Below are positions 1 to 12,160 of a stretch of 64,000 nucleotides of DNA, piece by piece. The DNA comes from Molanna angustata (lineage: Eukaryota; Arthropoda; Insecta; Trichoptera; Molannidae): NCBI GenBank assembly GCA_963576475.1, contig OY754981.1, positions 25,133,411-25,197,410 on the forward strand, in the 5' to 3' direction. Position 1 is the first letter of the stretch. Every line of letters begins with the position of its first letter. A program made the translations under genes and the position numbers. Under the pieces are notes generated by a model. That model ran no database searches. It saw nothing but the letters and a program-made list of their open reading frames with translations, and was not told the DNA's origin.

Positions 1-960
1 ACCAATCTACAACGCCAAAAACAAATACGCACCTACCTTAAAAAATACGAATATAAAATTAAGTGCAGACATAGTCAATTATAAATAAACGATCAAATAG
101 TAATTAAATTAGTCTAAAGATACATAAATAATATATCTAACTATTTTATTTTGGACTGGTGTTATGTAAATTTAATGACTGATAAAGTTGTTTGAAATAA
201 ATCACCCTCTGGTTAGGACTAAAGCTAGTTTCACTCTAAGATATGTTGCGCGACTGATCGCACCTATGTACGACTTATTTAATGCATCTATAATAATGTT
301 CGTAGACTTATAAATCCAGTTTTGTATTGTGTGTTAAAATTCTAGGATATTCTGACACATAATTGATTATCTGTCCCATTTATGCGGCGTTTTTGATAAT
401 TCATGTGGTGTATTAATGCCCCTGTATAACCTAGACATACGGATGTACACAAATATGCACACTAAATTACGAAACAAGAAAAAAAGACACAGATTATGTG
501 ATATACAATATTTTTTCGTGAAATAAAGGTAAAAATTAGTTTTTTTTTTCAAATAGTAAGAATAGTGACTAAAATATTAAAAAAACTCTTCATCTTCTTC
601 AGAAGATATTAATCTTCTCTTTCGATTAAAGTAAAAATATACTTCATAGGCCTTGTAGTTTTTTAGTTATAAAATTATTAAAAAGGTTTTTCTAAAAGTA
701 ATTTTACAAGAAAAAAACTCATGCAATAAAATAAAGATGTAAAAACAAACTGCTATATATTTTAAAGGCGTAACTTTTGAGGGTAATGGGGAAATTATTT
801 CAAAATAATATACTACAAATAGCCTACTATAGCCTCTTAATAGGAAACAAAGATTTTTCATATTCACTATTAACATTTTTTTCTACCAAGACTATTTTTT
901 TATAATCGGTTTAATTTCAAAGTACCTATTGATATCAATAACAAAATTTGAATATGTCAT
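1..960. other. AT-rich spacer, no gene seen
   Basis: No coding exon, repeat pair or RNA gene that I can support. The short open frames are low-complexity and AT-driven. Confidence 0.5.
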
Positions 961-963
961 GAA

Positions 964-1205
964 TCATTCATATCATCATCCCACAATATGAGGTAACCAG
1001 GGACAGGTGTGCGGTCGTACATTACCTTATAAAAGGCTGTACAGCACATGCGTGTATACTCACACACCAGTCTCGTCTCACTTAAAAAGGCAATATTCAG
1101 AATGGGTGGTGAACCTCATTGATGAACTTTGTTTCCTGTTGTATTTTCGATTACTCGACTCTTACGGGACACTCGAACACAATAATAGAAAAAAAAGGAT
1201 GCTTT
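964..1205 (+). repeat. dispersed repeat family G, copy 1
   Basis: About 240 bp that recurs in inverted orientation at about 4410-4670. Shared landmarks are the strings ACCAGTCTCGTCTCAC, TTCAGAATGGGTGGTGAACC and the GGGACACTCGAA end. A short piece also occurs near 36895-36925. No coding capacity is evident. The outer end, with its CATCATCCCAC string, resembles the 3' tails of the LINE fragments elsewhere in the window, so this may be a non-autonomous retroposon or a LINE 3' UTR. Confidence 0.6.
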
Positions 1206-1230
1206 ATGCTAAGCCTGTGCCAAACAGCTA

Positions 1231-2342
1231 AAATTAAAAAAAATATGAATTTGACTAAAAAATAAGCCGTGAATCAAAGTAGTACAATTAGTGTATTTAT
1301 TTAATAAATATGAAATATTTTTAATATATATTTATTTATTTACATAAAATACGGCATAAGCCATTTACTTATTACAATACTAATAATAAATTACAAACAA
1401 AGATAAACATATTAAAACAAATGAAAATATAGACAAAGATAAAAATATAGAAACATAAAAATGTAGATTCAGTTAAAATTGACAAAAAAAATACAGAATA
1501 ATTAGAGACCTTATAAATAGTAAAAAATAAAATTAACAATAGTAATGCTATTATTTAAAAAAAAATAATCAGTACATACATTATAAAATTAAATATATTG
1601 ATACGGAAAAATGTCTAAATAAAAAATAAGGATATCACAAGAGACAACCCAGAGTCGCAGATCATGGCGACTGTTGACTAGGAGGCCCGACCCCGGATGA
1701 ACTGGGATAGAGGGGCAGGAAATGATGATGACGAATCTGAAAAATGTCTGATGCTTTAAGACATTGTTTTCAATTCTCAGGATTTGCTTATACATACATA
1801 CATTTATAGTTGCGCGACATTTGATTACACTTGCGACGTTTGGCACGACGACGCGACGTTGCGCGATTTAAATCTATCGACATGGTCCGATATTTAGTAA
1901 TAAATTCAAGATCCGGCTATTGATTGAGGATAATGATGAATTGTTCAAGGGAGGAATAATTTAAGATAACATTTACGGTTCTTTTTTTCTCTCTCCGTAG
2001 GTCCAAATGTTTATCTGCGTCAATTATCTAAAACTGGTCGAGTTTTGTAATTGAAATTGTTTCAACGCTCCAACACCTACGTTAATTATTATTATAGGTA
2101 TTTTACAATTGAAAATCATAATTCTCAACGCTAATGTTCCACTTTTAACACCGCGTTGTGTGTTTTGTTAATCGAAATAATGTAAATTTGATGAAATAAT
2201 CATTATACATACGGTATCATTACATAATAACGCTTTTAGAGTAATAGTAAAAATAAAAATATAACTTCCACTCTGTGAATAAATCAACATTAAGAGGGTA
2301 TTTTATTTTATTTTTATTGATTTTATAGAACCAACAGTTAAC
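1231..2342. other. AT-rich spacer
   Basis: Low-complexity A/T stretches with one less AT-rich patch around 1640-1860. I see no exon or element boundary. Confidence 0.4.
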
Positions 2343-2737
2343 AATACCCCCTATTCAGTAACTATTGGAACTAAAATAGGAACGTTCTAAAATTGCAGAT
2401 ATTAGATTTACGGTCTTATTTCAGCGTTATAAAATATCAACTTGGACTAAATGGAATAGGAACGTACCTATTTTGGTCGGAACGTTCTTAAAAAGTTACT
2501 GAATCAGACGTATTATCAATAATTATAAAAATTATGGAATTTTCATAATTTTAATAATTATTCAAAATACGTCTAATTCAGTAACTTTTTAAGAACGTTC
2601 CGGCCAATATAGGTACGTTCCTATTCTATTTAGTCCAATTTGATATTTTATAACGCTGAAATAAGACCGTAAATCTAAAATCTACAATTTAAGAACCTTC
2701 CTATTTTAGTTACAATAGTTACTGAATAGGGGGTATT
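2343..2737. mobile_element. palindromic (fold-back) MITE with TA flanks
   Basis: A near-complete inverted repeat of about 395 bp. The left arm begins AATACCCCCTATTCAGTAAC and the right arm ends with its complement, GTTACTGAATAGGGGGTATT. The arms stay complementary through the GGAACGTTC motifs to an AT-rich centre near 2520-2560. The termini can be read as TA-CCCCC...GGGGG-TA, fitting a TA target duplication as in Tc1/mariner-type elements. There is no transposase, so it is non-autonomous. The superfamily is an inference from the TA alone. Confidence 0.8.
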
Positions 2738-2739
2738 AT

Positions 2740-4235
2740 GAAATTACAATAGGTATAATTATATTGACAGGTAGGTTCTTTTAAATAGTTTAAACTAAGT
2801 ATGTAAATTATTTAACAATAATTGCCAAAATATATTTTTATAACACAGTTATATTAAGACATAAAAAAGAAAAGAGTTAGGAAGAGTAGGTATAAGAGTA
2901 GGTAAGTAGGAAGAGTATTATCTAACTATTAAGCCATCTGCATCCGCAACAAAAAGGAGCCAATACTGACCGACCAGTCAGTATTGTGTTCACTAGTCAG
3001 TATATACAGTATACAGAGTACAATGCCTATGTAGGTAATTTATAATATTGTTACAAGTTATAATTTTTATTTTATTTTATTTATTTTGGATATCCAACAG
3101 TACAGTAGAGTATAATGATATTAAAAACAATGAAAAAAAAACAAGATGTAGACTACAACTATTGTATGTATATACCTAATGCTAAATCAAGTGACTGAAA
3201 ATGATATAATTAAAACCGTCTATTAAATTTACGTGCTAGTAAAGGTTACAATCACATGCTTTAAAAAGAGTTTATACGTGATTCAAATTATATGAAACCC
3301 AAAATTTGTTGATTTTGGCATTTTAATAACAAACCATGCTTGAAAATGATGAAACTTTATCGGTCATCCATTTTGATTTTATGCACTTTTTAAGAACATA
3401 AAGTAGTGCATATACTCATTTTAAAAAATGTTGTAAAAAATAATATTTTTTATATTTTTAGGGGGATTTAATATTAAACACTATTTAACATATTTGAGAA
3501 ATTTGATTTCTCAATACAATGGTTTGGTAAATATGTACTATAAAAGTTAATGAATAATTTACTTAAACATAAATGCATAAATGCTTAAACATAAATGCTA
3601 AAAGGAATCGATAATGTTGATAGGTAGTATAGAGACCCCCTCAGAGCTTTTGACATGACGATATCTACATGGATGAATTTCGCCCTGGCATAGTGCATAA
3701 TAAACCATTAAAATTAGGACAGTCATTTTAATGTATTAATTATCAATTAGTTTGTTGCGTAACCTAACTTCACTTCAGTGTCTTAAATGCACTGAACCTA
3801 GTTACGTTTCACTTTGGTTGATATCTTGTTTAGCTATTCGGGAGGTCCGACGATAGGATCCTGGTAACCCCGAAACGCGTGACGGGAATATACAAGTTCA
3901 CAAGACAATAGTCAAAGGGACCGACGAGTGATTATAATATAATAACTTTCCCCCTGACGGCAGTTTTATAAGCGTGCCCAAGTACCTATAACCTATCTAC
4001 TTTGTTATCGACCAACTAATTTGTACAATCAACACCTGTTATCGTATCAAAGGACACCGATGGGCAAGCTATGTAAGGCTTAGATCAAAACGATTGTATA
4101 TTATGTAGATTTGCCGAAAATGAATATTGGTATTCAAAAATACACTCACAATAGTAAAATTTTCGACAGGAAGTACCTATTTCCATTATTAATAAGTATC
4201 TGCGTTTATAGAAAGTTTATACTAAGACCTTTTTC
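2740..4235. other. AT-rich spacer
   Basis: I find no exon. There are small purine-rich direct repeats (GAGTAGGTA type) near 2875-2915, and otherwise nothing I can name. Confidence 0.4.
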
Positions 4236-4400
4236 GTGCAATGCAATTAATAATAATAATAATACAATAATACCTTCACCCTGCGCAAGTTGCGAGTTTA
4301 TTGAAAAACGAAAATTTCTTCCAGCTACCCAGTATTTGCGTTAGAAATAATTTTAAATAAAGATGCTAGGGATCGAAAGCTGTGAGGCACCGGCTTAGAA
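4235..4400 (-). repeat. degraded SINE B copy
   Basis: On the - strand this matches the 3' half of the SINE at 48181-48386. It has the ATTATT tail, an eroded form of the GGAAGAAATTGCC motif and the TTTAAATT block. It is diverged and lacks a clean tRNA-like head. Confidence 0.5.
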
Positions 4401-4409
4401 TAGTGCTTC

Positions 4410-4670
4410 CACTCTTTTCTATTACTGTTTTCGAGTGTCCCGTAAGAGCCGGGTAATCGAAAATACAACAGGCAACAATAACATCTGACATAGTTCAGCA
4501 ATGAGGTTCACCACCCATTCTGAATGTAGTGCCTTTTTAGGTGAGACGAGACTGGTGTGTGGGTATACACATATGTGTTGTGCTCCCTTTTATAAGGCAA
4601 TGCACACCCGCACACCTTTCGCTGGTTACCCCACATTGTGCGATATGCCGTGATGGTATGAATGAATGAA
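4410..4670 (-). repeat. dispersed repeat family G, copy 2
   Basis: Inverted relative to the copy at 964-1205 and sharing GTGAGACGAGACTGGTGTGTG, the GGTTCACCACCCATTCTGAA block and the TCGAGTGTCCCGTAAGAG end. It abuts the degraded SINE B at 4235-4400. Confidence 0.6.
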
Positions 4671-4739
4671 TGCTAGGGATCGAACTTAAAACTCTCTCAC
4701 AGTACAAAATAAATATTAAATATTTTATGACAAAATTTT

Positions 4740-4995
4740 AACATCTCGATAGAGACGAAGTTGCAATATTATAGGAGAACCAGGAACTCAAGGCACCTAC
4801 AGGGCTAACGATCTGTCATCTGCTGGTTTACGTGATCTTTTTTGCGCTTGCGCAACGTTCACCAATTATACCTTCTTATTTAGTTCCCTATCAATCCAAT
4901 TATGGAAGTTCTATATATTTTAATCACGAAAATCTGTTCGTTTGAAAAAAGCTAAAAACACCAACGCCATCTATGAAGTATGAAAGCAAATATAA
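4740..4995 (+). repeat. partial copy of the long-TIR element end
   Basis: Matches the terminal arm of the elements at 8892-12602 and 14731-15136. Shared strings are ATAGAGACGAAGTTG, AATCAAGGCACCTACAGGGC-like, GACCTGTCATCGGCTGG-like and GCGCTTGCGCAACGTTCACC. Only one end is present, without an opposing arm nearby, so it is a solo or truncated terminus. Confidence 0.65.
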
Positions 4996-4999
4996 AGAT

Positions 5000-5915
5000 A
5001 CCCAGGACCAATTCGACTATGGACAAAGAATTTTTCATTTCCTTGGAGTAAAAATTTTCAATTTGCTTCCGTTTAAATTGAAGAAAACTTAAAATATAAA
5101 TATTTTTAAATGGTGATTAAAAACAGACAAGACACTAAGAAATAAATAAATTTACGTTAACATGCAATAACACACACGTGCACCTAAATCATATACTTAT
5201 ATAAATATAATTATAAGCTGCTTCACAGGTCTTTAACCTAGTGAAGCAGTTTACGTTCCACATCTAGTTCTTAAGTATCTTTTTTGTAAAAAAATGTATT
5301 GTTAAACTTTGATGTATGTAAAGTGTATATTATTTCTTATGTTACAAATAAAAAAAATGAAATGTAATACGTTTTTTTAAGTTGGTAAATAAAATATGTT
5401 TATTATATGATAGTTCATTTCCATCAGACATATATATCTGATTCGAGGAATCCATTAACATAATACACGTGTTCTGTTATTAAATTGTATGTACCTTAAT
5501 TTTATCATGACCTTTGTTTTCTTTATTGAACGCGTAACGGAACAAAGGGATAGAGGAAGTAAGATGGATGAAGGAAGATACCTTGAAGATGCCGACATAC
5601 ACACAACAATTGTCACAGGTGACAGGATCAAAGAGATCAAATGGAAACCTACCGACACGTCCATTCGTTTCCGGTCGTGCGTTCATCACAGAGTATCAAA
5701 ATATAATGTCATTTTTAAAAGAGGTACCATCACATTCAAAACAAACAGTGTCGCGTGCCAAGCTAAACCCATTCCTACTCGAGATACAATCCATGAATCT
5801 CTTAAATGATAAAAATCTACAGCAAATTATATATACATATTTTCGCTACTCCCACCACCACCCGCTCTGCCTATGGGGACTGTAATCGGCCCCTTCACAG
5901 AACGCTAAGTGAACG
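5000..5915. other. spacer, no gene supported
   Basis: A frame at 5489-5809 is open, but I recognise no domain, splice context or homology in it, and overlapping frames are open on both strands. Treat it as non-coding. Confidence 0.4.
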
Positions 5916-5919
5916 ACAA

Positions 5920-8085
5920 AAAAAAAATGCATAGCACGAAAAGTAGCTCATGGAGCCCTCTAGATTAGCAATCTCGGCACCATAGTGCAAAAAGAAACAA
6001 TCAACGAGTGCGAACAGAAAATTCACACCCGTGGACTGTCTATGACCTCAGATCCCCCCACATGCAGACCATCAGAGAAGTGACCAAGATCTCTGGAAAT
6101 AATTAATTTAACGGGAATCTTCTAAAAGTAAGGCACCATATTTATGACAGAAAACCTTAAAAGCTTTATAATTTTTCTTCGAGATCACAAAATCCGCATG
6201 ACCAATGGGACCTTGAAGAGGCCCACGGACAGCAACGAGGAGCTCCGATCTATATGAGGACACCATTGGGTGGCAACATTCCCAAAGGATATGTTCCGAA
6301 GTTTGGTCCGGGTATTGACAGAAATGACATGAGGCAGAGGAGGCAATGTTAAATCGGTGAAGATAACTTTTAAAGTTTCCGTGTCCTGTGAAAAATTGGG
6401 AAGTCCAAAAGTCTGGAACAACCCAGGGAGATTTAAGACGATACCTCACGTCGGGAAAAAATAAGTAGGTAATTCTTCCCACTGAGCAGGCCGTCCAGCG
6501 AGTCTGCCAGATGTTCTGCAAATTTTCATTTACAGTCCTTTCAACAAAGCCACGTGACACTCGACCCTCTGGAGGGAAGAGAGGAATATTTCCGATCATA
6601 GAAGAACAGCCCCGCGTAAGGTTGAAAACAGCCCCTCTACGCTGAAGTTCCAGATCAAGGGGAGTCATGCCTGTCAAAATTGGCAGTGCTTCAGTGGGAC
6701 TCGTTCCATATGCTTTGGATAGAGCGATGAGAGCGAATCGTTGGCCTGAGAGCAAAATTCTACGTATATGTTGAAGTTCACAGGCGTGAGACCAACATCC
6801 TGCTGCATAGCAAGCAATGCCGAGGTAAACTGCCTTATAGAAAAGACAGGATACTTGAAACTGTAAACCCCAGTGTGCCTTGGCGATGTGTGAGATCTTA
6901 AAAAAAGCAGACTTAGCTTTGTCGACACACAATCGAGCATGGTTTTTAAAATTTGGTCCTCTTTCCAGAACAACTCCTAGGCAAGTGATTTGGTCCCGAA
7001 AACTCACATTTGTTCCTGAGAACTTAATAGACGGCTGTCTACGTAGTAAGCCTTTGAAAACCAAGCCATATGTCTTATTAGGAGCGAAGCAAAGTTTATT
7101 TTTTACACCCCAGTCGGAAACTAAGGAAAGAGCTTGAGTAGCTGAGTTCTCAATAAATCTACGGGAATTACCACGGACGAGGATGTATGCATCATCGGCA
7201 TACGCTTGAATCGTACAATTACTGGAGAGAGGAAGATCCAGCAAGTCATCAAAAAGAATGTTCCAGAGAAGTGGACCGAGAACAGAACCCTGAGGACATC
7301 CAATGCTTACCTGTCGCGTATGTAGAAATTGTCCCCCAGGCAGGACTATGCGGCGATTTTCAAAGTAACTCTTAACTATCAGATATATATTGCGGGGTAT
7401 ATTCCTTGACTTCAGTTTATGCAAAATGAGCGGCCACCAAGCATTGTCAAATGCACCACTAATGTCAAGAGAAATAGCAATAACATATTTTTCGTCAGAA
7501 GGTCTTACAAATTTTGACATATAATTTATAGCATCGACTGTTGAAATTCCAGGTCGGAAGCCAAATTGGCGAGAAGAAAGTGGACATGAGTTAGAAAGAT
7601 GGGATTCAATTCTACTGCATATAAGTCTTTCCAGAATCTTGCCCAGTATAGGCAGGAGAGTAACAGGTCTATATGCTTTTGGGTCCGTGCTAGGACGATC
7701 GCATCGTTTGGGAATTATAGTCATGAGGCCCGTTTTCCAACAGTCTGGAAAACAGCCCTCGTCTAAACATCTTTTTAAGAGGGAAACCATTTCAAATTGA
7801 GCCAAACGCCAACATCTTTGTATTAAAATAGAGTCGATACGGTCGAGGCCTGGGGATTTATTTAGTTTAAGGTTCCCAATAATTAAATCGAGTTCCTCAA
7901 CAGAAACTGGTGGCGAAGCGGGTGTCTGAGGAATGTTGTGTTGAAGAGCACGTACCCATTTATGAAAAACATTATCGGTAGACGGATCATCCGATGGAAT
8001 CAACGCGTCCAGAAAAACGGAAGCAGTTGAATCGAGAGACGTTGTGAACTCACCAGTAGTTGCATCGCGGATGCAAGATATTGTT
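5920..8085 (-). mobile_element. 5'-truncated R1-clade-like LINE
   Basis: A non-LTR retrotransposon copy carrying an intact reverse transcriptase frame (6108 to about 8075, - strand) followed by about 190 bp of 3' UTR down to about 5920. The upstream end stops abruptly near 8085. Everything encoding the APE-like endonuclease is missing, as expected of 5' truncation during target-primed reverse transcription. I see no clear target duplication. Its 5' edge abuts another LINE tail at 8089. Clade assignment rests on the RT and C-terminal zinc-knuckle style, not on a tree. Confidence 0.75.
6108..8003 (-). CDS. reverse transcriptase ORF of R1-like LINE (N-terminally truncated)
   Basis: A 631-codon frame encoding the RT of a non-LTR retrotransposon. 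The frame stays open upstream of the first ATG to about 8075, so that ATG is not the native start. Visible motifs are the KSPGLDRID entry motif (about residue 50), LDISGAFDNAWWP (RT motif A, about 175), GCPQGSVLGPLLWN (motif B, about 235), AYADDAYIL (catalytic YADD, about 265) and, near the C-terminus, a CHFC-x8-H-x4-C zinc knuckle (about 575). It has no endonuclease domain. The GCPQGSVLGPLLWNILFDDLL style is typical of R1/LOA-type LINEs. An RT frame unbroken over 630 codons suggests a fairly young insertion. It cannot be mobile alone. Confidence 0.85.
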   Translation of the reverse strand: MIPSDDPSTDNVFHKWVRALQHNIPQTPASPPVSVEELDLIIGNLKLNKSPGLDRIDSILIQRCWRLAQFEMVSLLKRCLDEGCFPDCWKTGLMTIIPKRCDRPSTDPKAYRPVTLLPILGKILERLICSRIESHLSNSCPLSSRQFGFRPGISTVDAINYMSKFVRPSDEKYVIAISLDISGAFDNAWWPLILHKLKSRNIPRNIYLIVKSYFENRRIVLPGGQFLHTRQVSIGCPQGSVLGPLLWNILFDDLLDLPLSSNCTIQAYADDAYILVRGNSRRFIENSATQALSLVSDWGVKNKLCFAPNKTYGLVFKGLLRRQPSIKFSGTNVSFRDQITCLGVVLERGPNFKNHARLCVDKAKSAFFKISHIAKAHWGLQFQVSCLFYKAVYLGIACYAAGCWSHACELQHIRRILLSGQRFALIALSKAYGTSPTEALPILTGMTPLDLELQRRGAVFNLTRGCSSMIGNIPLFPPEGRVSRGFVERTVNENLQNIWQTRWTACSVGRITYLFFPDVRYRLKSPWVVPDFWTSQFFTGHGNFKSYLHRFNIASSASCHFCQYPDQTSEHILWECCHPMVSSYRSELLVAVRGPLQGPIGHADFVISKKNYKAFKVFCHKYGALLLEDSR

Positions 8086-8088
8086 ATA

Positions 8089-8519
8089 TATACATAAATA
8101 TACTTACTTACTCAGCCTCTTCTTGAGTCCAGTATTGGACAAAGGCCTCCCGTTTGGACTTCCACTGGTCTTTATCCTGTGCCATTCTACCTGCCACTTT
8201 TTTTATGTCATCAGATCATCTGGTCTGGGGCCTTCCCACGCTTTTGCTTCCTGTTCTTGGTCTCCACTCCATCACTACTTTTGTCCATCGGTCGTCCGAC
8301 ATCCAAGATATATGACCCGCCCAACTCCACTTTAACTCCGCTATTCTTTAATAATAAAGTAAGTCCTATGTATGTAGTTATATCGTGTTTATATTTATGT
8401 AAAAAGAATACATAAATATAAACACGATATAACTACATACATAGGACTTACTTTATTATTAAAGAATAGCGGAGTTAAAGTGGAGTTGGGCGGGTCATAT
8501 ATCTCGGATGTCGGACGAC
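8089..8519 (-). mobile_element. LINE 3' tail with inverted duplication (palindrome 8291-8519)
   Basis: From 8089 to about 8320 the - strand reads as a LINE reverse transcriptase C-terminus (MSDDRWTKVVMEWRPRTG, then VGRPQTR, AQDKDQWKSKREAFVQYW), with one in-frame stop inside it. From 8291 the sequence folds back: arms 8291-8400 and 8410-8519 are about 110 bp each with one or two mismatches and a 9-nt loop. The right arm therefore encodes the same RT segment (ELKWSWAGHISRMSDD) on the + strand. The structure resembles inversion products of LINE integration. Confidence 0.75.
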
Positions 8520-9352
8520 ATATAAAAATATGAAAATAAATACTCTGAGAAGATTGCACTATACAGACACATTAAATTAGTGCTACTTCAGTAGTTTAAA
8601 TATGACTAGCCACCACCTTGGAACAGACTCTAGTGAGGCGGTATAAACATGATCATTGATCATTTATAAAAAAAATAAGAGGATGACGGCCATACAAAAG
8701 CAACATACAGTTAATTTATAATAATCCATATAAAAAAACGACTTCAAAATGCTTGTATGTTAAGATAGAAAAATTTGCTGTTCGTCTCGCTGCCTTCCCC
8801 ATGAGGGATATAGAGTAATGGTATGTCTGTACATATAAAGTGATATTTTCTCATGATTCCCACCATCAAATCTCTTGGCTTATTTTTTAACAGATTTTTA
8901 ATTATCTCAATAGAGACGAAGTTGGAATATTTATTGTAGGAGAACCGGGAAATCAAGGCACCTACAGGGCTTACGACCTGTCATCGGCTGGTTTACGTGA
9001 TCACTTTATGCGCTTGCGCAACGTTCACCAATTATGCCTTTTTAATGAGATCCCTATCAATTCAATTTTGAAAGTTCTATATATTGTAATTCTGAAATTC
9101 TTTTCGCTTGAAAATAAGGAATTTTTACTACAGCCATCTATGGATGAAATTATGAACAACAATTTTATTATTTTTTATTTATTTTTGTTGTAACGCCATC
9201 TATTGAGAGAATTGTTTTTTTGTAAATAATGAAAGCTACAATTCTTATATCTGAGGTGACAATGCATTTTCGCATAGAAGTCACCCCTGAATTGCGCCAG
9301 ACTTATGAGGTCATTTTTGTCTTATTTACCTACTTGTACCAATGTGTAAGTA

Positions 9353-9425
9353 ATCGAATATTTTTATTATTGCATATGCGCAAAAAACAAATGTTTGCGC
9401 ATATGCAATAATAAAAATATTCGAT
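9353..9425. repeat. short perfect hairpin
   Basis: The arms ATCGAATATTTTTATTATTG... and complement, about 32 bp each, enclose a loop around AAAAAACAAATG. It lies just inside the left arm of the long-TIR element. It could be a tiny MITE or fold-back. No target duplication is seen. Confidence 0.7.
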
Positions 9426-9429
9426 CTCT

Positions 9430-12160
9430 TGGCTTAGTTCGAATGGAACCACCCCAAAAGTAATTCCTTTCTAATGAAAAAAGAATCATCGAATTCGGAC
9501 GACACGGGTAAGGAATTATCTTTTTTTTTTAATTTTATGGGAAAAATCAGAAGATAACTCCTTTCTAATGAAAAATCATCAAAATTTAACAACGTGGTAA
9601 AAAATTATCGCTTAACATACTTTAAAGAAAATAAAATAAACAAACGTCACGTCAGATTGATAACCTCCGTTTTTAGAAAATATTCAGTGTGAATATTCTC
9701 TAATATATCTATATACATATATTTTATAACCCTGAGAACAAAAAAAATATTTCATAAGAAAATCTAGATAGCGATGGGAGAGATAGACATTGGTCAAATA
9801 TGCATCTCATGTCAAAAACATTGTCTATTTTGAAAGTCTTGAAATTTGATAACAGATAATCATCTGTCTCTTTACTAATATATCTATATACATATGATAT
9901 ATTCTTATAAATAAATAAGAACAATTTATGAAAATAAAAAATAGTTTTTAAATTTATAGTTTCACATAGTTGTGAAATGAAAAGGTGAAAAAGTATTTTA
10001 AATAACAACGTGCTTAATCATACACAAAATATATTTTTAATTTATGTACCGATCAATGGGGGATAATAATTCATTATCTTAAAATGTTGTGAAGTAAATA
10101 ACGTAGTTATAAATACCTAAATCATTTTAAGTAAGTCATCCAAAATCAAATCCCAAAATTTTATCATTCGATCGTCAAAATAAATAAAAACCAACACTTA
10201 TTTTGTCTCTTTATACGACATTAAACAATATGAAAAAAATAATATCTAATATTAATAATATCTACTTGCACAGTTTTCAATAAAAAAAATGTACCTACAT
10301 TCAAAACCAAATACATTCCAGACTTAGTCCCGAGCTTGGCCATCACTACCATGAATATGAACTTGCGTTTCAGTCAAAATCATTCATCGTGAACCGTTTT
10401 AACAAAAAACCAACTGTTATTTTTGACACCCGCTTAATTTAAGATTAATTCTCTAATTTGTACTGTCACCTCTGTTGAAGAACCGACGACAAATTTCATA
10501 CAATAGACGATGATTGAAGAGTCTATGCTTTTGTCATATTGCCATTGTTACAAAATAATAATAAAATATTTGAGTAGGTACTTGGTCCTATGAATATAAT
10601 AATAGTCTAAAGAAATTGAAAAATGATGACGCTTATAAGCTAAATAAGTGTATAGAGATATTTTTATAATAAATATATAATATATGCCTAAATTTAACAC
10701 AATTGAATTATAGGCGAGAAAAATAAATGTCAGAAACGATTTATTTAAGCAGGCTATTAATATCTTCGAATTGTACCTACTTGTTAATTATGTAAGCAGT
10801 GGGGCTACTCTACTCATAATGTTGATAAACAAAAGCTTAAGATCAAATTGAGACTTTAGAAATCTTTGAGGCTAAAATTAATCAATTAATTGTATTAATT
10901 TTTACAAATAATAGTGATAATTTCGTACTAAACTTTGATCTTAACAATTTTTTATGAATCAATTTAGATATTTATTTATTTATTTTTATGATCGAGTACG
11001 GATTTATACATTATAATGATTAAGACAAGATAAAAACGTATAAAAAAACGTATTATTATTAAACGTATTATTTTTATTATGGGTAGCTCCCATGACTTAT
11101 TCTTATAGTGGTGTAAAAATCGAGTGAACTAACGTCAACTTCAGATCCAAAAGTGATCCCAAGAATAATTTCATCCGTGAAAAACCTTATGTCTACAGCC
11201 ATGGTTGAGTAGTAAGTCATTTGATTCCCAGCTAGAAATAAATTTAAAAAATATATTTCTTTTAGCTTCTTTGGGCTGAAAATACTGGGTACATTGGCTT
11301 AGTAAAAAATTCACAATTAGGGTGGAAGAAAGATTTGTACTAAATTTGATTGCATCCCATACATACTGAGTTTCACTTAAAAGTGCCATTATGTCAGTAA
11401 GTCAAATAAACTTGGTAATGTAGCCATATCTCCAAAAATTAAATTACTCTAATCTCATATTTAGAACGAGATACTAAGATATTTTAAAAGCGAACAATCC
11501 AAGTTTAATATGATAGAATGATATACGTATTTTATAATTATTTTAAACGAAACAAAGTTATTTTGTAACGATTTTTGCAGATTTATTTATTTATTTTATT
11601 TCAGAAAACTACAGCTTTATGAATTGTGTGGTTACATATGGTGCTATTAAAATTAATACAAGCCAAGAATATTTTCTTGTTATTAAAAAAAAATATATTA
11701 TTTAAGCAAGTATGCTGAGCTTTAGGTAAGAGGATATCAATAATAATAAAAAAAACGAGTATAAAAAACAATACATAATGAGAATAAAATGAGGAAAAGG
11801 AGTGATTATTGGTGTGAAAGAAAGTGCTGGTTTGAAGGAGATATGGGACTGGGTTGAATAATATCTTTATTTTTTTTTTCGGAAAGATTCTAAGGAGTTT
11901 AAATTTTAGGTTGTTGTCACGTTGATTTCTGTAAATAGTCGAGTGATATCCGAATTTTATCTGAAATAACTTTTACAAATAATACAAAATAAAAGAAAAA
12001 TCCCTAATTGTATGGGATATCCTGTTTTTAACGTATATATATCATCATAATAACTTTATCACTAAGTTCACTTTTAAATTAAACGTACTCTACTCGAGCA
12101 TTTATCTTATTTATAAGAGAAAGCATTTAATTTGACCACAAATTATATAAATATTAGTTA
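9430..12160. other. interior of the long-TIR element, AT-rich
   Basis: No frame longer than about 95 codons and no DDE or replication motif. Two neighbouring occurrences of CTTTCTAATGAAAA (about 9468 and 9560) form a small direct repeat. Confidence 0.45.

Noticed and set aside
5489..5809. 106-codon + strand frame
   Set aside because: Overlapping frames open on both strands, no recognisable motif, no splice signals or homology.
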